From assembly GCF_020567705.1 (NCBI RefSeq), contig NZ_JAJDJU010000004.1, positions 62,001 through 126,000 of the forward strand: a stretch of 64,000 bases of DNA, written 5' to 3'. A model generated the notes under the pieces. It saw nothing but the letters and a program-made list of their open reading frames with translations. It was not told the origin of the DNA and ran no database searches. Positions 13,130 through 21,062 of this stretch are shown here, in pieces (within the stretch, counting starts at the first letter, position 1; each line of letters begins with the position of its first letter). A program made the translations under genes and the position numbers. This DNA comes from Acidocella sp. KAb 2-4 (GTDB lineage: Bacteria > Pseudomonadota > Alphaproteobacteria > Acetobacterales > Acetobacteraceae).

Positions 13130-13669
13130 TCAATTGGTGACTTTGGGTTGGGTGGTGAAGGCGATCAACTCGTCCGTGAGAACAAGCTTGGCCTTGCGGA
13201 TATCAGCGCGGCGAAGCTCCACATCGTCGCCGGTGTCCAGCTTCAGCCGCACGGTCTCGGCATCGGCGCCGGCCAGTTTGCCGGTGAAACGCTTGCGGTT
13301 GCCGGGGCCCGGAAAATTCAGTTCGATCCGCGCATCAAACCCCGCATAGCCGTTGAAATCCTTAGTCCGAGTCAGCGGCCGGTCGATGCCCGCGGAGGAG
13401 ACTTCCAGCGTCCAGGCGGAGTCGATCGGGTCTTCCACGTCGAGCACGGCGGAGAGCAGGTGGCTCACCGTCTCGCAATCCTCGAGCGTGAAGGCGGCGC
13501 CATCGGCACGGTCGGCCATGATCTGCACGGTCGGGGTTTCCGTGCCCTTCACCTGCACCCGCACCAGCTCATAGCCCTGGGCCTCCAGCGGCTCCACGAT
13601 GATATCGGCAATACGGCCCTCAAGGCCGGTATGGATCGGACGGTTTTCTGACAAGCGGCGAAAATCCAA
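13130..13669 (-). CDS. rimP: Ribosome maturation factor RimP
   Basis: The 179-residue product assists early 30S assembly. It shows the RimP alpha/beta N-domain (PLEAQGYELVRVQV, LEDCETVSHLLSAVLDVEDPI, LEVSSAGIDRPL) and an Sm-like C-domain (GKLAGADAETVRLKL). No ATG is available near the 5' end. The frame can start at TTG 13669 or TTG 13654. I favour the latter by eye (residues SENRP follow, and a GGA lies ~10 bases upstream) but list the longer form. The 13669 start would sit inside the poly-T of a strong hairpin terminator. rimP is the first gene of the nusA-infB-rbfA operon. Confidence 0.9.
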   Translation of the reverse strand: MDFRRLSENRPIHTGLEGRIADIIVEPLEAQGYELVRVQVKGTETPTVQIMADRADGAAFTLEDCETVSHLLSAVLDVEDPIDSAWTLEVSSAGIDRPLTRTKDFNGYAGFDARIELNFPGPGNRKRFTGKLAGADAETVRLKLDTGDDVELRRADIRKAKLVLTDELIAFTTQPKVTN

Positions 13670-13698
13670 TAAAAAAGGCGGCCTGTTTAAGGGCCACC
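13670..13698 (-). terminator. Rho-independent terminator or attenuator upstream of rimP
   Basis: Reading the minus strand, a 7-bp stem (arms at 13692-13698 and 13677-13683, one G-T wobble) with an 8-base loop is followed by six T (13676-13671). It ends the GSCFA gene pair. Because rimP starts directly behind it, read-through could also make it an attenuator of the nusA operon. Confidence 0.75.
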
Positions 13699-13778
13699 CT
13701 GCGAAAAAGCGGGTTTTGTTGAAAGGGTGTTTACGCCGTCACGGCCGCAACAGCAAGGAGTTTTTTCACACCGGCGGA

Positions 13779-14846
13779 TCAGCCAGGGTCGAGCGCGGCC
13801 TCGTCGCAATGCGCCTGCATCAGCGCTTCGATCTGAGACATCCCGGCTTGATCGGGCGCGGCGGGGGCCGGGGGCGGCGGGGGTGCGTCAAGGCCGGCAA
13901 AGGCGGCGGCGAAAACGCGCATTACATGCGCCACCCCGGCGCCGGTGACACTGCGCCGGTCCGGCCCAAAATAGCTGCCCGCGTCAAAAGCCCGGCTCAT
14001 GATGATCTCATAGGCTGGGAAATAAGCCACCGATGGCAGCGTTTGCGCCAGCTTCGCGGCCGCGGCGACGAGCATTGATTTGGCCTGGAAGCTGGCCACC
14101 AGCACATGCATGTCGGCCCGCGCCGTGGCCGCCAGCGGCACGGGCGAGACGGTGAGGATCACCCGCGCCTTGGGGTTGCGCTGGCGTAGCGCGGCGATGC
14201 AGGCGGTCATGTCCGCCACCACCTCGGCCTCGCTGAAATTATGGAATACGTGGCGTGAGGGATCGAACGCGCCGCCCGCCACCCCGGGGCAGAGCGTGAA
14301 GACCGCGCCATCCTCACGGCTGAGCCAAGCCTCGGTGAGGCCAAGGGTGAAGACCAACACATCCAGCTCCTCCACCATCCGGCGCACGGCGGCGAGGTGG
14401 CGGGCGCGGTCGAGCTCGAGCTCGCGCCGCGAGGCAAAGCCGCCAGGCTGGATGCGCGGGCGGAATGGGTCGATCCAGGTGCCCCCCTCACCCCAGCAAT
14501 CCTCGGCCGGATGAAACTCGCCATAAGCCCGGCGCAGCAACTGCAAAAGCTGGCGGGCGGTGTAGATATTGCCGTAACGCGCCGAGAACAGCCCGTAGCC
14601 ATACTCCCGCGCCTGCTCCGGGGTGAAGAGCGGATGCGCCGGTTCCGTGACGAGATGGTGGAAGCCGATGGCCTGCAACATGCCGCCAATATGCTGGGCG
14701 AAGCAGCTGCCCGCCGTGGCCACGGCGTCGCCCGGCCCGATGCGGATTTGCGCGGCCATGGCCGGGTTCACCGCCTCGGGCGCGACGCCGGCCACGTCAC
14801 GGCTCCAGAAGGCGCTGTCGGGCAGGGATTTGTAGGGATGCGTCAT
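13779..14846 (-). CDS. GSCFA-family protein (SGNH-like hydrolase fold)
   Basis: The 355-residue product has the GSCFA family signature: GSCFAQHIGG from residue 46, then EYGYGLFSARYGNIYTARQLLQLL, VFTLGLTEAW and a late SYFGPDRRSVTGAGVAHV. GSCFA proteins resemble SGNH/GDSL esterases and are often found near polysaccharide-modifying genes, but no member is well characterised to my knowledge. I chose ATG 14846, which overlaps the upstream SGNH-like gene by 4 bases (ATGA); an in-frame start at 14912 would overlap it by 70. The C-terminus has a proline run. Substrate unknown. Confidence 0.8.
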   Translation of the reverse strand: MTHPYKSLPDSAFWSRDVAGVAPEAVNPAMAAQIRIGPGDAVATAGSCFAQHIGGMLQAIGFHHLVTEPAHPLFTPEQAREYGYGLFSARYGNIYTARQLLQLLRRAYGEFHPAEDCWGEGGTWIDPFRPRIQPGGFASRRELELDRARHLAAVRRMVEELDVLVFTLGLTEAWLSREDGAVFTLCPGVAGGAFDPSRHVFHNFSEAEVVADMTACIAALRQRNPKARVILTVSPVPLAATARADMHVLVASFQAKSMLVAAAAKLAQTLPSVAYFPAYEIIMSRAFDAGSYFGPDRRSVTGAGVAHVMRVFAAAFAGLDAPPPPPAPAAPDQAGMSQIEALMQAHCDEAALDPG

Positions 14847-15538
14847 GCCATCAGCCTCGCCAGCACATGCTGCCCATAAAGCGCGTTGCCATGGGTGGGG
14901 TCGGGGTTCCACGCCTGAGGCACCAGCATGCCCTCGACATCCTGCATCTCTGGCGGCACGGGCAGGAATTCCACGCCCAGCGCCGCGCAGGCCTCGCGGT
15001 ACAGCCCGGAATGCAGCCGCCAGAGCTTGAAGCGCAGCAGCGCCGGGGAGACGCCGCGCTCAGCGATGAGGTCTTTGAACACGCCCGGATGCGCCTGGAT
15101 ATGGGCGGCGGAGGGGATGGGCGGCGGCGACTCGACATGCACGAGCAGCCCCGGCACCGCCGCGCGATAGGCCGCCAGCGCCTCCAGATGCGGGGCCACC
15201 CGGCGCGCCAGCTCCCGGCGCAGCAGCCCGGCGGGCAGCAATTCCGCGCTCTCATCGACAAAGAGCGCGGGCGCCTCGGGTAAGACGAAGTCGAACCGGC
15301 GCGGGTGGTTGAGCATGCCAATAATGGAATGGTCATTGCCGACGAATAGCGACACATGCAGCGCCGCCGCGCCAAGCCGCGCCTGGATCTCCGGATGCAG
15401 CCGCCCCTCCCGCAGCACTGGTTGATATTGCGGCTCGTTGACGCACAGGAACGCGCACGCATCGCCACCGCCCTGCTGCGCCCAGGCGAGGCGCAACGCG
15501 GTGATATGGCTGTGTCCGACACAGAGGAGACGAGGCAT
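14843..15538 (-). CDS. Putative SGNH-like protein, partner of the GSCFA gene
   Basis: The 231-residue product begins MPRLLCVGHSHITALRLAW; the G-H-S-H block (residues 8-11) sits where SGNH hydrolases carry their nucleophile serine. A second conserved-looking segment is HVSLFVGNDHSIIG (~61-74), and DPTHGN near the C-terminus could be the catalytic Asp-His pair. I do not recognise a named family with certainty. The 4-base overlap with the GSCFA gene makes the two translationally coupled, so they probably act on the same substrate, perhaps an acylated glycan. No signal peptide is visible. Confidence 0.6.
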   Translation of the reverse strand: MPRLLCVGHSHITALRLAWAQQGGGDACAFLCVNEPQYQPVLREGRLHPEIQARLGAAALHVSLFVGNDHSIIGMLNHPRRFDFVLPEAPALFVDESAELLPAGLLRRELARRVAPHLEALAAYRAAVPGLLVHVESPPPIPSAAHIQAHPGVFKDLIAERGVSPALLRFKLWRLHSGLYREACAALGVEFLPVPPEMQDVEGMLVPQAWNPDPTHGNALYGQHVLARLMA

Positions 15539-15591
15539 GACGGTCTTCCGGGCGGCAGCTTGAACGGGCCAGGCCCCGCCAGCCTTCCCCG

Positions 15592-15623
15592 CAAACGAAA
15601 ACGGGGACCAAAAGGCCCCCGTT
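15592..15623 (-). terminator. Rho-independent terminator of glnA
   Basis: On the minus strand a ~10-bp GC-rich stem (15614-15623 with 15600-15609, one A-C mismatch, TTTT loop) is followed by TTTCGTTT, 18 bases after the glnA stop codon. Confidence 0.75.
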
Positions 15624-15640
15624 CCGTGAAATTTCGCCGG

Positions 15641-17071
15641 TTAGGCGGAGTAGTACATCTCGAACTCGACCGGGTGCGGCGTGTGCTCGAAGCGGTACAC
15701 TTCCTTCCACTTGATCTCCATGTAGGACTCGATCTGCTCCTTGGTGAACACATCGCCCTGCAGCAGGAACTCGTGGTCGGCTTCCAGCGCCTGCAGCGCC
15801 TCGCGCAGCGAGCCGCAGACGGTCGGGATGCCCTTCAGCTCCTCCGGCGGCAGCTCGTACAGATCCTTGTCCATCGGGTCGCCCGGGTGGATCTTGTTCT
15901 TGATGCCGTCGAGGCCGGCCATTAGCAGCGCCGAGAAGGACAGATAGGGGTTGCAAGTCGGGTCGGGGAAGCGGACCTCGACGCGCTTGGCCTTCGGGCT
16001 GGTGGTGTACGGAATGCGGCAGGAGGCCGAGCGGTTGCGGGCGGAATAGGCCAGCAGCACCGGCGCCTCGAAGCCCGGGATCAGGCGCTTGTAGGAGTTG
16101 GTGGAGGGGTTCGAGAAGGCGTTGATCGCCTTCGCGTGCTTGATCACGCCACCAATGAAGTACAGGCACATCTCGGACAGGTCGGCATAGCCATTGCCGG
16201 CGAAGAGCGGCTTGCCGTTCTTCCAGATCGAGGCGTGCGTGTGCATGCCCGAGCCGTTATCGCCATAGATCGGCTTCGGCATGAAGGTCGCGGTCTTGCC
16301 GTAGGAGTGCGCGACGTTGTGGACGCAGTACTTATAGATCTGCATCTCGTCGGCCATCTTGGTCAGCGAGTTGAAGCGGGTGCCCAGCTCGTGCTGGCTC
16401 TGCGCCACCTCGTGGTGATGCTTCTCGATCGGCAGCCCCATCTCACCCATGGCGGAGAGCATCTCGGCGCGCAGGTCGGAGTCGGCATCCACCGGCGGAA
16501 CTGGGAAATAGCCGCCCTTGACGCCCGGACGGTGGCCCATATTGCCCTCGGGGTAGTCCTTCAGCGAAGAGCCAGGGCCCTCGATGGAGTCGAGCTGGTA
16601 GGTGCCGAAATTGCCGCCGGTGCCGAACTTGACGGAGTCGAAGATGAAGAACTCCGCCTCGGCGCCGATGAACGCGGTGTCACCGATGCCGGTGGACTTC
16701 AGATAGGCCTCGGCCTTCTTCGCGGTGGAGCGCGGGTCGCGGGCATAACCCTGGCCGGTAGCGGGCTCGATGATGTCGCAGAACAGGATCAGGCTCGGCT
16801 TGGCGGAGAACGGGTCCATCACCGCCGTCGCCAAGTCGGGCTGCAGGATCATGTCGGACTCGTTGATCGCCTTCCAGCCGGCGATCGAGGAGCCGTCGAA
16901 CATGAAGCCGTCCTTCAGCGTATCCTCGTCGATGGTGGCGACGTGCTGCGCCGTGTGCTGCCACTTGCCCTTCGGATCGGTGAACCGCAGGTCGACATAC
17001 TCGACCCCGTTCTCCTTGATCAGGTTGAGAACTTTCGCGACGGCGTCGTCGCTCTCGGCCTTCTTAGCCAT
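15641..17071 (-). CDS. glnA: Type I glutamine synthetase
   Basis: The 476-residue enzyme condenses ammonia and glutamate to glutamine at the expense of ATP. Recognisable parts are [19 protein letters not shown] (beta-grasp end), [10 protein letters not shown], the metal-site [42 protein letters not shown], and [10 protein letters not shown]. The C-terminal [10 protein letters not shown] contains the tyrosine that adenylylation modifies in GSI-beta enzymes, so GlnE-type control is likely. It lies 130 bases downstream of glnB in the same direction, the standard alphaproteobacterial glnBA order, and has its own terminator. Confidence 0.97.
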   Translation of the reverse strand: MAKKAESDDAVAKVLNLIKENGVEYVDLRFTDPKGKWQHTAQHVATIDEDTLKDGFMFDGSSIAGWKAINESDMILQPDLATAVMDPFSAKPSLILFCDIIEPATGQGYARDPRSTAKKAEAYLKSTGIGDTAFIGAEAEFFIFDSVKFGTGGNFGTYQLDSIEGPGSSLKDYPEGNMGHRPGVKGGYFPVPPVDADSDLRAEMLSAMGEMGLPIEKHHHEVAQSQHELGTRFNSLTKMADEMQIYKYCVHNVAHSYGKTATFMPKPIYGDNGSGMHTHASIWKNGKPLFAGNGYADLSEMCLYFIGGVIKHAKAINAFSNPSTNSYKRLIPGFEAPVLLAYSARNRSASCRIPYTTSPKAKRVEVRFPDPTCNPYLSFSALLMAGLDGIKNKIHPGDPMDKDLYELPPEELKGIPTVCGSLREALQALEADHEFLLQGDVFTKEQIESYMEIKWKEVYRFEHTPHPVEFEMYYSA

Positions 17072-17201
17072 GTGTTTTCCTTCGTCGTGTGTAAAGAAAT
17101 TTTGTTACCGGCCTACCCGCGGAAGACCGGTGTCAGCCCCGCCCCGTCTACGCGCAGCGCCCGCATGTTTAGCCATGCGCGGCCCCGGCGACAATGGCCG
17201 T

Positions 17202-17657
<456 letters not shown>

Positions 17658-17733
17658 TCAGGGGCGGAAATCCGTGGGGAAGTTATTTTACGGGCAGGTG
17701 GATCCGGCGCGCTGCCCCCGTGAATGGCGGCAT

Positions 17734-17776
17734 TTGCCTAAAAACAAGGCAAGTTTGCCGCCGCCGCGTTAGGCAA
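17734..17776. promoter_or_regulatory. Inverted half-sites upstream of the aminotransferase gene
   Basis: TTGCCTAA (17734-17741) and TTAGGCAA (17769-17776) are perfect 8-base inverted copies, with a third partial copy AGGCAA at 17747-17752 that forms a closer hairpin with the first. They lie 35-77 bases before the GTG start at 17811, in a 270-base intergenic region shared with glnB. They could be an operator for an unidentified dimeric regulator. Confidence 0.4.
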
Positions 17777-17810
17777 TATAGTCTGCGCCGCCGAAATCAG
17801 GATCCCGCCC

Positions 17811-18992
17811 GTGAAACCCGCCAATACCCTCCTCGCCCAGACGGGCACCACCATCTTCACCGTGATGTCCGCGCTCGCCATGCAGCACGGCGCGATCAAT
17901 CTGGGCCAGGGCTTCCCTGACACCGAGGGGCCGGAAGACGTGGTCCGCGCCGCCGCGGCCGCGCTGCTCGACCAGCGCAACCAATACCCGCCGCTCACCG
18001 GCACGCCCGAGTTGCGCCAGGCCGTGGCGGCGGCGAATGCCCGCTTTTACGGGCTGAGCATCGACCCGGATTCGGGCGTGTGCGTCACCTCTGGGGCGAC
18101 CGAGGCGATCACCGCCTGCCTGATGGCGCTGCTCAACCCCGGCGACGAGGTGGTGCTGATCGAGCCGCTCTATGACACCTACCTGCCGGTGGTGAAGCTG
18201 CTCGGCGCCATCCCGCGCCTGGTGCGGCTGGAGCCGCCGGGCTGGGCGCTGCCGCGCGCCGAACTGGCCGCGGCCTTCGGGCCGAAGACCAAGCTGCTGC
18301 TGCTCAACTCGCCGATGAACCCGACCGGCAAGGTGTTCACGCAAGAGGAGCTGGACTTCATCGCCGGGCTGCTCCGGCAGCACGATGCCTATGCGGTGTG
18401 CGACGAGGTGTATGAGCATCTGGTGTTCGCGGGCGCGCGGCATATGCCGCTGATGACCCTGCCGGGCATGGCCGAGCGCTGCCTGCGCATCGGCAGCGCG
18501 GGCAAGACCTTCTCGCTCACCGGCTGGAAGGTGGGCTATGTCTCCGGCCCGGCGGCGCTGATTTCGCTGGTCGCCAAGGCGCACCAGAATCTCACCTTCA
18601 CCACCGCGCCGAATTTGCAGCGCGCCGTCGCCTACGGGCTGGGCAAGCCGGATGAGTATTTCGCCGGGTTGGCCGGGGCGCTGCAAGCCAAGCGCGACCT
18701 GCTGGATACCGGGCTGCGCCGCCTGGGCTTCGCCACCCTGCCCGCCAATGGCAGCTATTTTATCACCGCCGATTTCTCCAGCCTCGGCTTCGCGGGCGAC
18801 GATGTGGCCTTCTGCCGCGCCATCACCGAACAGGCCGGGGTGACGGCGATTCCCGTCTCTGCGTTTTACGTCGACGCCCCGCCCCGGCATTACGCGCGCT
18901 TCGCGTTCTGCAAGCAGGACGAGGTTTTGCAAGCCGCATTGCAACGTTTGGAGCGCTGGGTGGCATCAAGACCATTGACGGCATCGCCCTGA
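17811..18992 (+). CDS. PLP-dependent class I aminotransferase (kynurenine/methionine aminotransferase-like)
   Basis: The 393-residue product is a fold-type I aminotransferase: INLGQGFPDTEGPEDV near the N-terminus, YPPLTGTPELRQAVA, TSGATEAI, LLNSPMNPTGKVFT and the PLP-lysine segment SAGKTFSLTGWKVGY. The pattern matches the group that includes methionine aminotransferase YbdL and kynurenine--oxoglutarate transaminase, so the amino donor may be methionine, glutamine or an aromatic amino acid. The start is GTG 17811. The gene is alone on its strand, divergent from glnBA. Confidence 0.88.
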   Translation: MKPANTLLAQTGTTIFTVMSALAMQHGAINLGQGFPDTEGPEDVVRAAAAALLDQRNQYPPLTGTPELRQAVAAANARFYGLSIDPDSGVCVTSGATEAITACLMALLNPGDEVVLIEPLYDTYLPVVKLLGAIPRLVRLEPPGWALPRAELAAAFGPKTKLLLLNSPMNPTGKVFTQEELDFIAGLLRQHDAYAVCDEVYEHLVFAGARHMPLMTLPGMAERCLRIGSAGKTFSLTGWKVGYVSGPAALISLVAKAHQNLTFTTAPNLQRAVAYGLGKPDEYFAGLAGALQAKRDLLDTGLRRLGFATLPANGSYFITADFSSLGFAGDDVAFCRAITEQAGVTAIPVSAFYVDAPPRHYARFAFCKQDEVLQAALQRLERWVASRPLTASP

Positions 18993-19018
18993 GCGCGTTA
19001 CGAGGCCCCACCCTGGAT

Positions 19019-19095
19019 GGCGGACGTAGCTCAGTTGGTAGAGCGCCGGTTTGTGGTACCGGTTGTCGCGGGTTCGATCCCCGTCGTTCGCCCCA
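19019..19095 (+). tRNA. tRNA-His (anticodon GTG)
   Basis: A full cloverleaf can be folded: 7-bp acceptor stem (19020-19026 with 19085-19091, one G-U pair), D arm, anticodon stem CCGGT/ACCGG with loop TTGTGGT (anticodon GTG at 19053-19055), T arm containing GGTTCGATCC, and an encoded CCA end (19093-19095). The extra G at 19019 opposite C19092 is the G-1 that marks histidine tRNAs. Confidence 0.97.
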
Positions 19096-19111
19096 GGGGT
19101 TACCCACCCGC

Positions 19112-19133
19112 CCCGCCTGGAGGCGGGTTTTTT
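19112..19133 (+). terminator. Rho-independent terminator of tRNA-His
   Basis: Stem CCCGCC (19112-19117) and GGCGGG (19122-19127), loop TGGA, then six T (19128-19133), 17 bases after the tRNA CCA. Confidence 0.85.
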
Positions 19134-19151
19134 ATTGGCCACATCCCCACG

Positions 19152-19180
19152 AAAAAACCCCGGCCTTTTGGGCCGGGGTT
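19152..19180 (-). terminator. Rho-independent terminator of the OmpA-like gene
   Basis: On the minus strand a perfect 10-bp stem, AACCCCGGCC pairing with GGCCGGGGTT around a 5-base loop, is followed by a T run (19157-19152). It lies 27 bases after the ompA-like stop. Together with the tRNA terminator it separates convergent transcripts. Confidence 0.85.
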
Positions 19181-19206
19181 CGTGTTTTGGACGATCGCGT
19201 GGCGGC

Positions 19207-20292
19207 TTAGTGCAGCACGATCTCGACGCGGCGGTTCTGCGGCTCACGCACGTTCGGGCCGGTCGGCACCAGCAGGTGCGTCTCGCCGTAAGCGTGGATC
19301 TCGATCTCCGAGGCCGGCACGCCATCGGTAACCAGCTGCGCGGCCACCGCCTTCGCACGGCGCTCAGACAGGCCCATATTATATTGCGGGGTGCCCGAGG
19401 TGTCGGTGTAACCGGACACATCCAGCGTGGTGACGTTCTGGGTCTTGGAGTCAGACGCCGCCTGGGCGATGATCTGCGTCGCGCGCGGGGTCAGGTTGTA
19501 CTTATCCCAATCGAAGAACACGAGATAGGTCTTGGCCGGAGCCGGGGCCGGAGCCGCCATCGGGGCCGGCGCGGGCGCCGGAGCCGGGGCCGCCGCAGGG
19601 GCGTTGAACAGCTGATAGCGCAGGCCGAGCAGGAAGGTATTGTAACTCTGCTGGCCCACCTTCACCGTACCCCCAATCGGGGACTGTCCCAACAGTCCAG
19701 GCACGGCGGCGCTGGAGATGCTGTAGTTCCGGCTCGCTGTCAGCTGCATGAAGCGATATTCCGCGGTGAGCGACAACCCCTGCACCCAAGGCAGCGGATA
19801 GGACACACCAGCGATCAGGTCATACGCAAAGCTGCCGCGCGTGCCACCGGCCGAGATGCCGGCCGCCCCGATATTCGGGCTGATCTTGGCCCATTGGTAG
19901 CCGACGCCAGCGCCGACATAGGGGAAGACCGGCCAGCCGGCGTCGATGTCATAGACCACGTTGACCATCGGGCCATAGGTATTGTCACCGCCAGAGACGC
20001 GGTAATGCCCACCCGCTACGTCGGCCTCATGCGCCGTGTTGCGGATGAAATCCATGCCCAACTGCACGCGCAGGCCATTGCCGAAGCCGTAACCGACATC
20101 AGCCACACCGGCATAGGATGGGCGCCAAAGGATTTTGCCAGAGACTGCGCCCCCGGTTACCGAAACATTCGTAGGGGTGAGGATGCTGGTGCCGGCGCCG
20201 AGATCGACAAACGGGCCGGTAACCGGCTGAGCATGGGCGGCAAGTGGCATTACGAGGCAGCTGGCCGCAGCAAGAGCGTAACGGAACTTCAT
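19207..20292 (-). CDS. OmpA-family outer membrane protein
   Basis: The 361-residue product has a Sec signal peptide (MKFRYALAAASCLVMPLAAHAQ, cut after AHA), an 8-stranded-barrel-like N-domain with alternating aromatic segments (to ~225), an Ala/Pro-rich linker (~230-250) and a C-terminal OmpA/MotB peptidoglycan-binding domain: LVFFDWDKYNLTPRATQII, LDVSGYTDTSGTPQYNMGLSERRAKAV and REPQNRRVEI. It should tether the outer membrane to the cell wall. The gene is monocistronic, with its own terminator and a GGGAGG ribosome-binding site before ATG 20292. Confidence 0.93.
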   Translation of the reverse strand: MKFRYALAAASCLVMPLAAHAQPVTGPFVDLGAGTSILTPTNVSVTGGAVSGKILWRPSYAGVADVGYGFGNGLRVQLGMDFIRNTAHEADVAGGHYRVSGGDNTYGPMVNVVYDIDAGWPVFPYVGAGVGYQWAKISPNIGAAGISAGGTRGSFAYDLIAGVSYPLPWVQGLSLTAEYRFMQLTASRNYSISSAAVPGLLGQSPIGGTVKVGQQSYNTFLLGLRYQLFNAPAAAPAPAPAPAPMAAPAPAPAKTYLVFFDWDKYNLTPRATQIIAQAASDSKTQNVTTLDVSGYTDTSGTPQYNMGLSERRAKAVAAQLVTDGVPASEIEIHAYGETHLLVPTGPNVREPQNRRVEIVLH

Positions 20293-20419
20293 GGTAGGCC
20301 TCCCTAAAATCCAAAGATTTTTTACGTCAAACAGACCAGATTTTCAGCATTTTTCGGCTCTCAGCCGGAATATTTGTCTCCACTGTGGCAAATATGCTTC
20401 GCCGCCACCGCCGCGCCGC

Positions 20420-20890
20420 TCACGCCAGGCGCGGTGGGTGCGGCGCGGGCAGAAACTCCTGCAGATGCGGCCACAACTCGCCATCCGGCGTCTTCACCAG
20501 ATCCTTATGCAGCGTGCCGGCGAGCTTGGCCTGGGTTTCAGTATCCAGCTCCTGCTGGATCGCCTGCACCGTATGCGCGGGCGCGGCGATGATCAGCACA
20601 TCAAACCCGGGGTCGGCCTGCAACCCGTTCAATTCATGAGCGACCTGCTGGGCAAACCGCCCGGCCTCCAGTTTCTGGGGATCATGGCGCGGCGTGATGC
20701 CGTGATGCGCCGTGGAATCGCTATGGAACGAGGCGCCGGGGCGGTCGCTGCGCAGGTCGGAGGATTGCTTATGCGCCGCCGCCGAGTCGATCCAGCGCTC
20801 GGTGTGCAAAACGTGATGCTCGTCTGGGCGGACAATGCGGGCGTGCTCGCCATCGGCGATGGCGACGAGGAAGCGCTTCGGTTTGGACAT
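20420..20890 (-). CDS. Host-attachment-family protein (Host_attach/baeRF-like)
   Basis: The 156-residue product matches the family named after the Agrobacterium protein required for attachment to host cells: FLVAIADGEHARIV at the start, DPQKLEAGRFAQQVAHELN in the middle and DVLIIAAPAHTVQAIQQEL followed by KDLVKTPDGELWPHL. The fold is related to release-factor/Pelota middle domains, so the adhesion name may mislead. Its promoter region has a near-perfect FNR/FixK box, so expression in low oxygen is likely. Monocistronic; ATG 20890 follows GGAGGG. Confidence 0.85.
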   Translation of the reverse strand: MSKPKRFLVAIADGEHARIVRPDEHHVLHTERWIDSAAAHKQSSDLRSDRPGASFHSDSTAHHGITPRHDPQKLEAGRFAQQVAHELNGLQADPGFDVLIIAAPAHTVQAIQQELDTETQAKLAGTLHKDLVKTPDGELWPHLQEFLPAPHPPRLA

Positions 20891-20944
20891 TTTTTATCCC
20901 TCCTTCGGGCTTGGCGAGCCTAGCCTGTCGGCCTCGCAAAGGGT

Positions 20945-20958
20945 TTGACCGAGATCAA
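20945..20958. promoter_or_regulatory. Probable FNR/FixK box upstream of the host-attachment gene
   Basis: TTGACCGAGATCAA matches the TTGAT-N4-ATCAA consensus with one change. Its centre is about 61 bases upstream of the start codon at 20890, suited to class II activation. Confidence 0.6.
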
Positions 20959-21062
20959 TATTTTACCGCGCCCGAGCGGCGGTTTGTGTTCCGCTGTTTA
21001 GCGCGCCGCGCCCGCCCGGGCTTATTCTGGCGGCAGAAAAACGCCTTGAGGTACCCCTAATC

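Noticed and set aside
19019-19180. tRNA-His as an integration site
   Set aside because: No integrase gene and no duplicated tRNA end was seen nearby; two normal terminators separate it from the OmpA-like gene.
20302-20330. TTGACG as -35 of an OmpA-like promoter
   Set aside because: No acceptable -10 hexamer at 16-18 bases; too weak to report.
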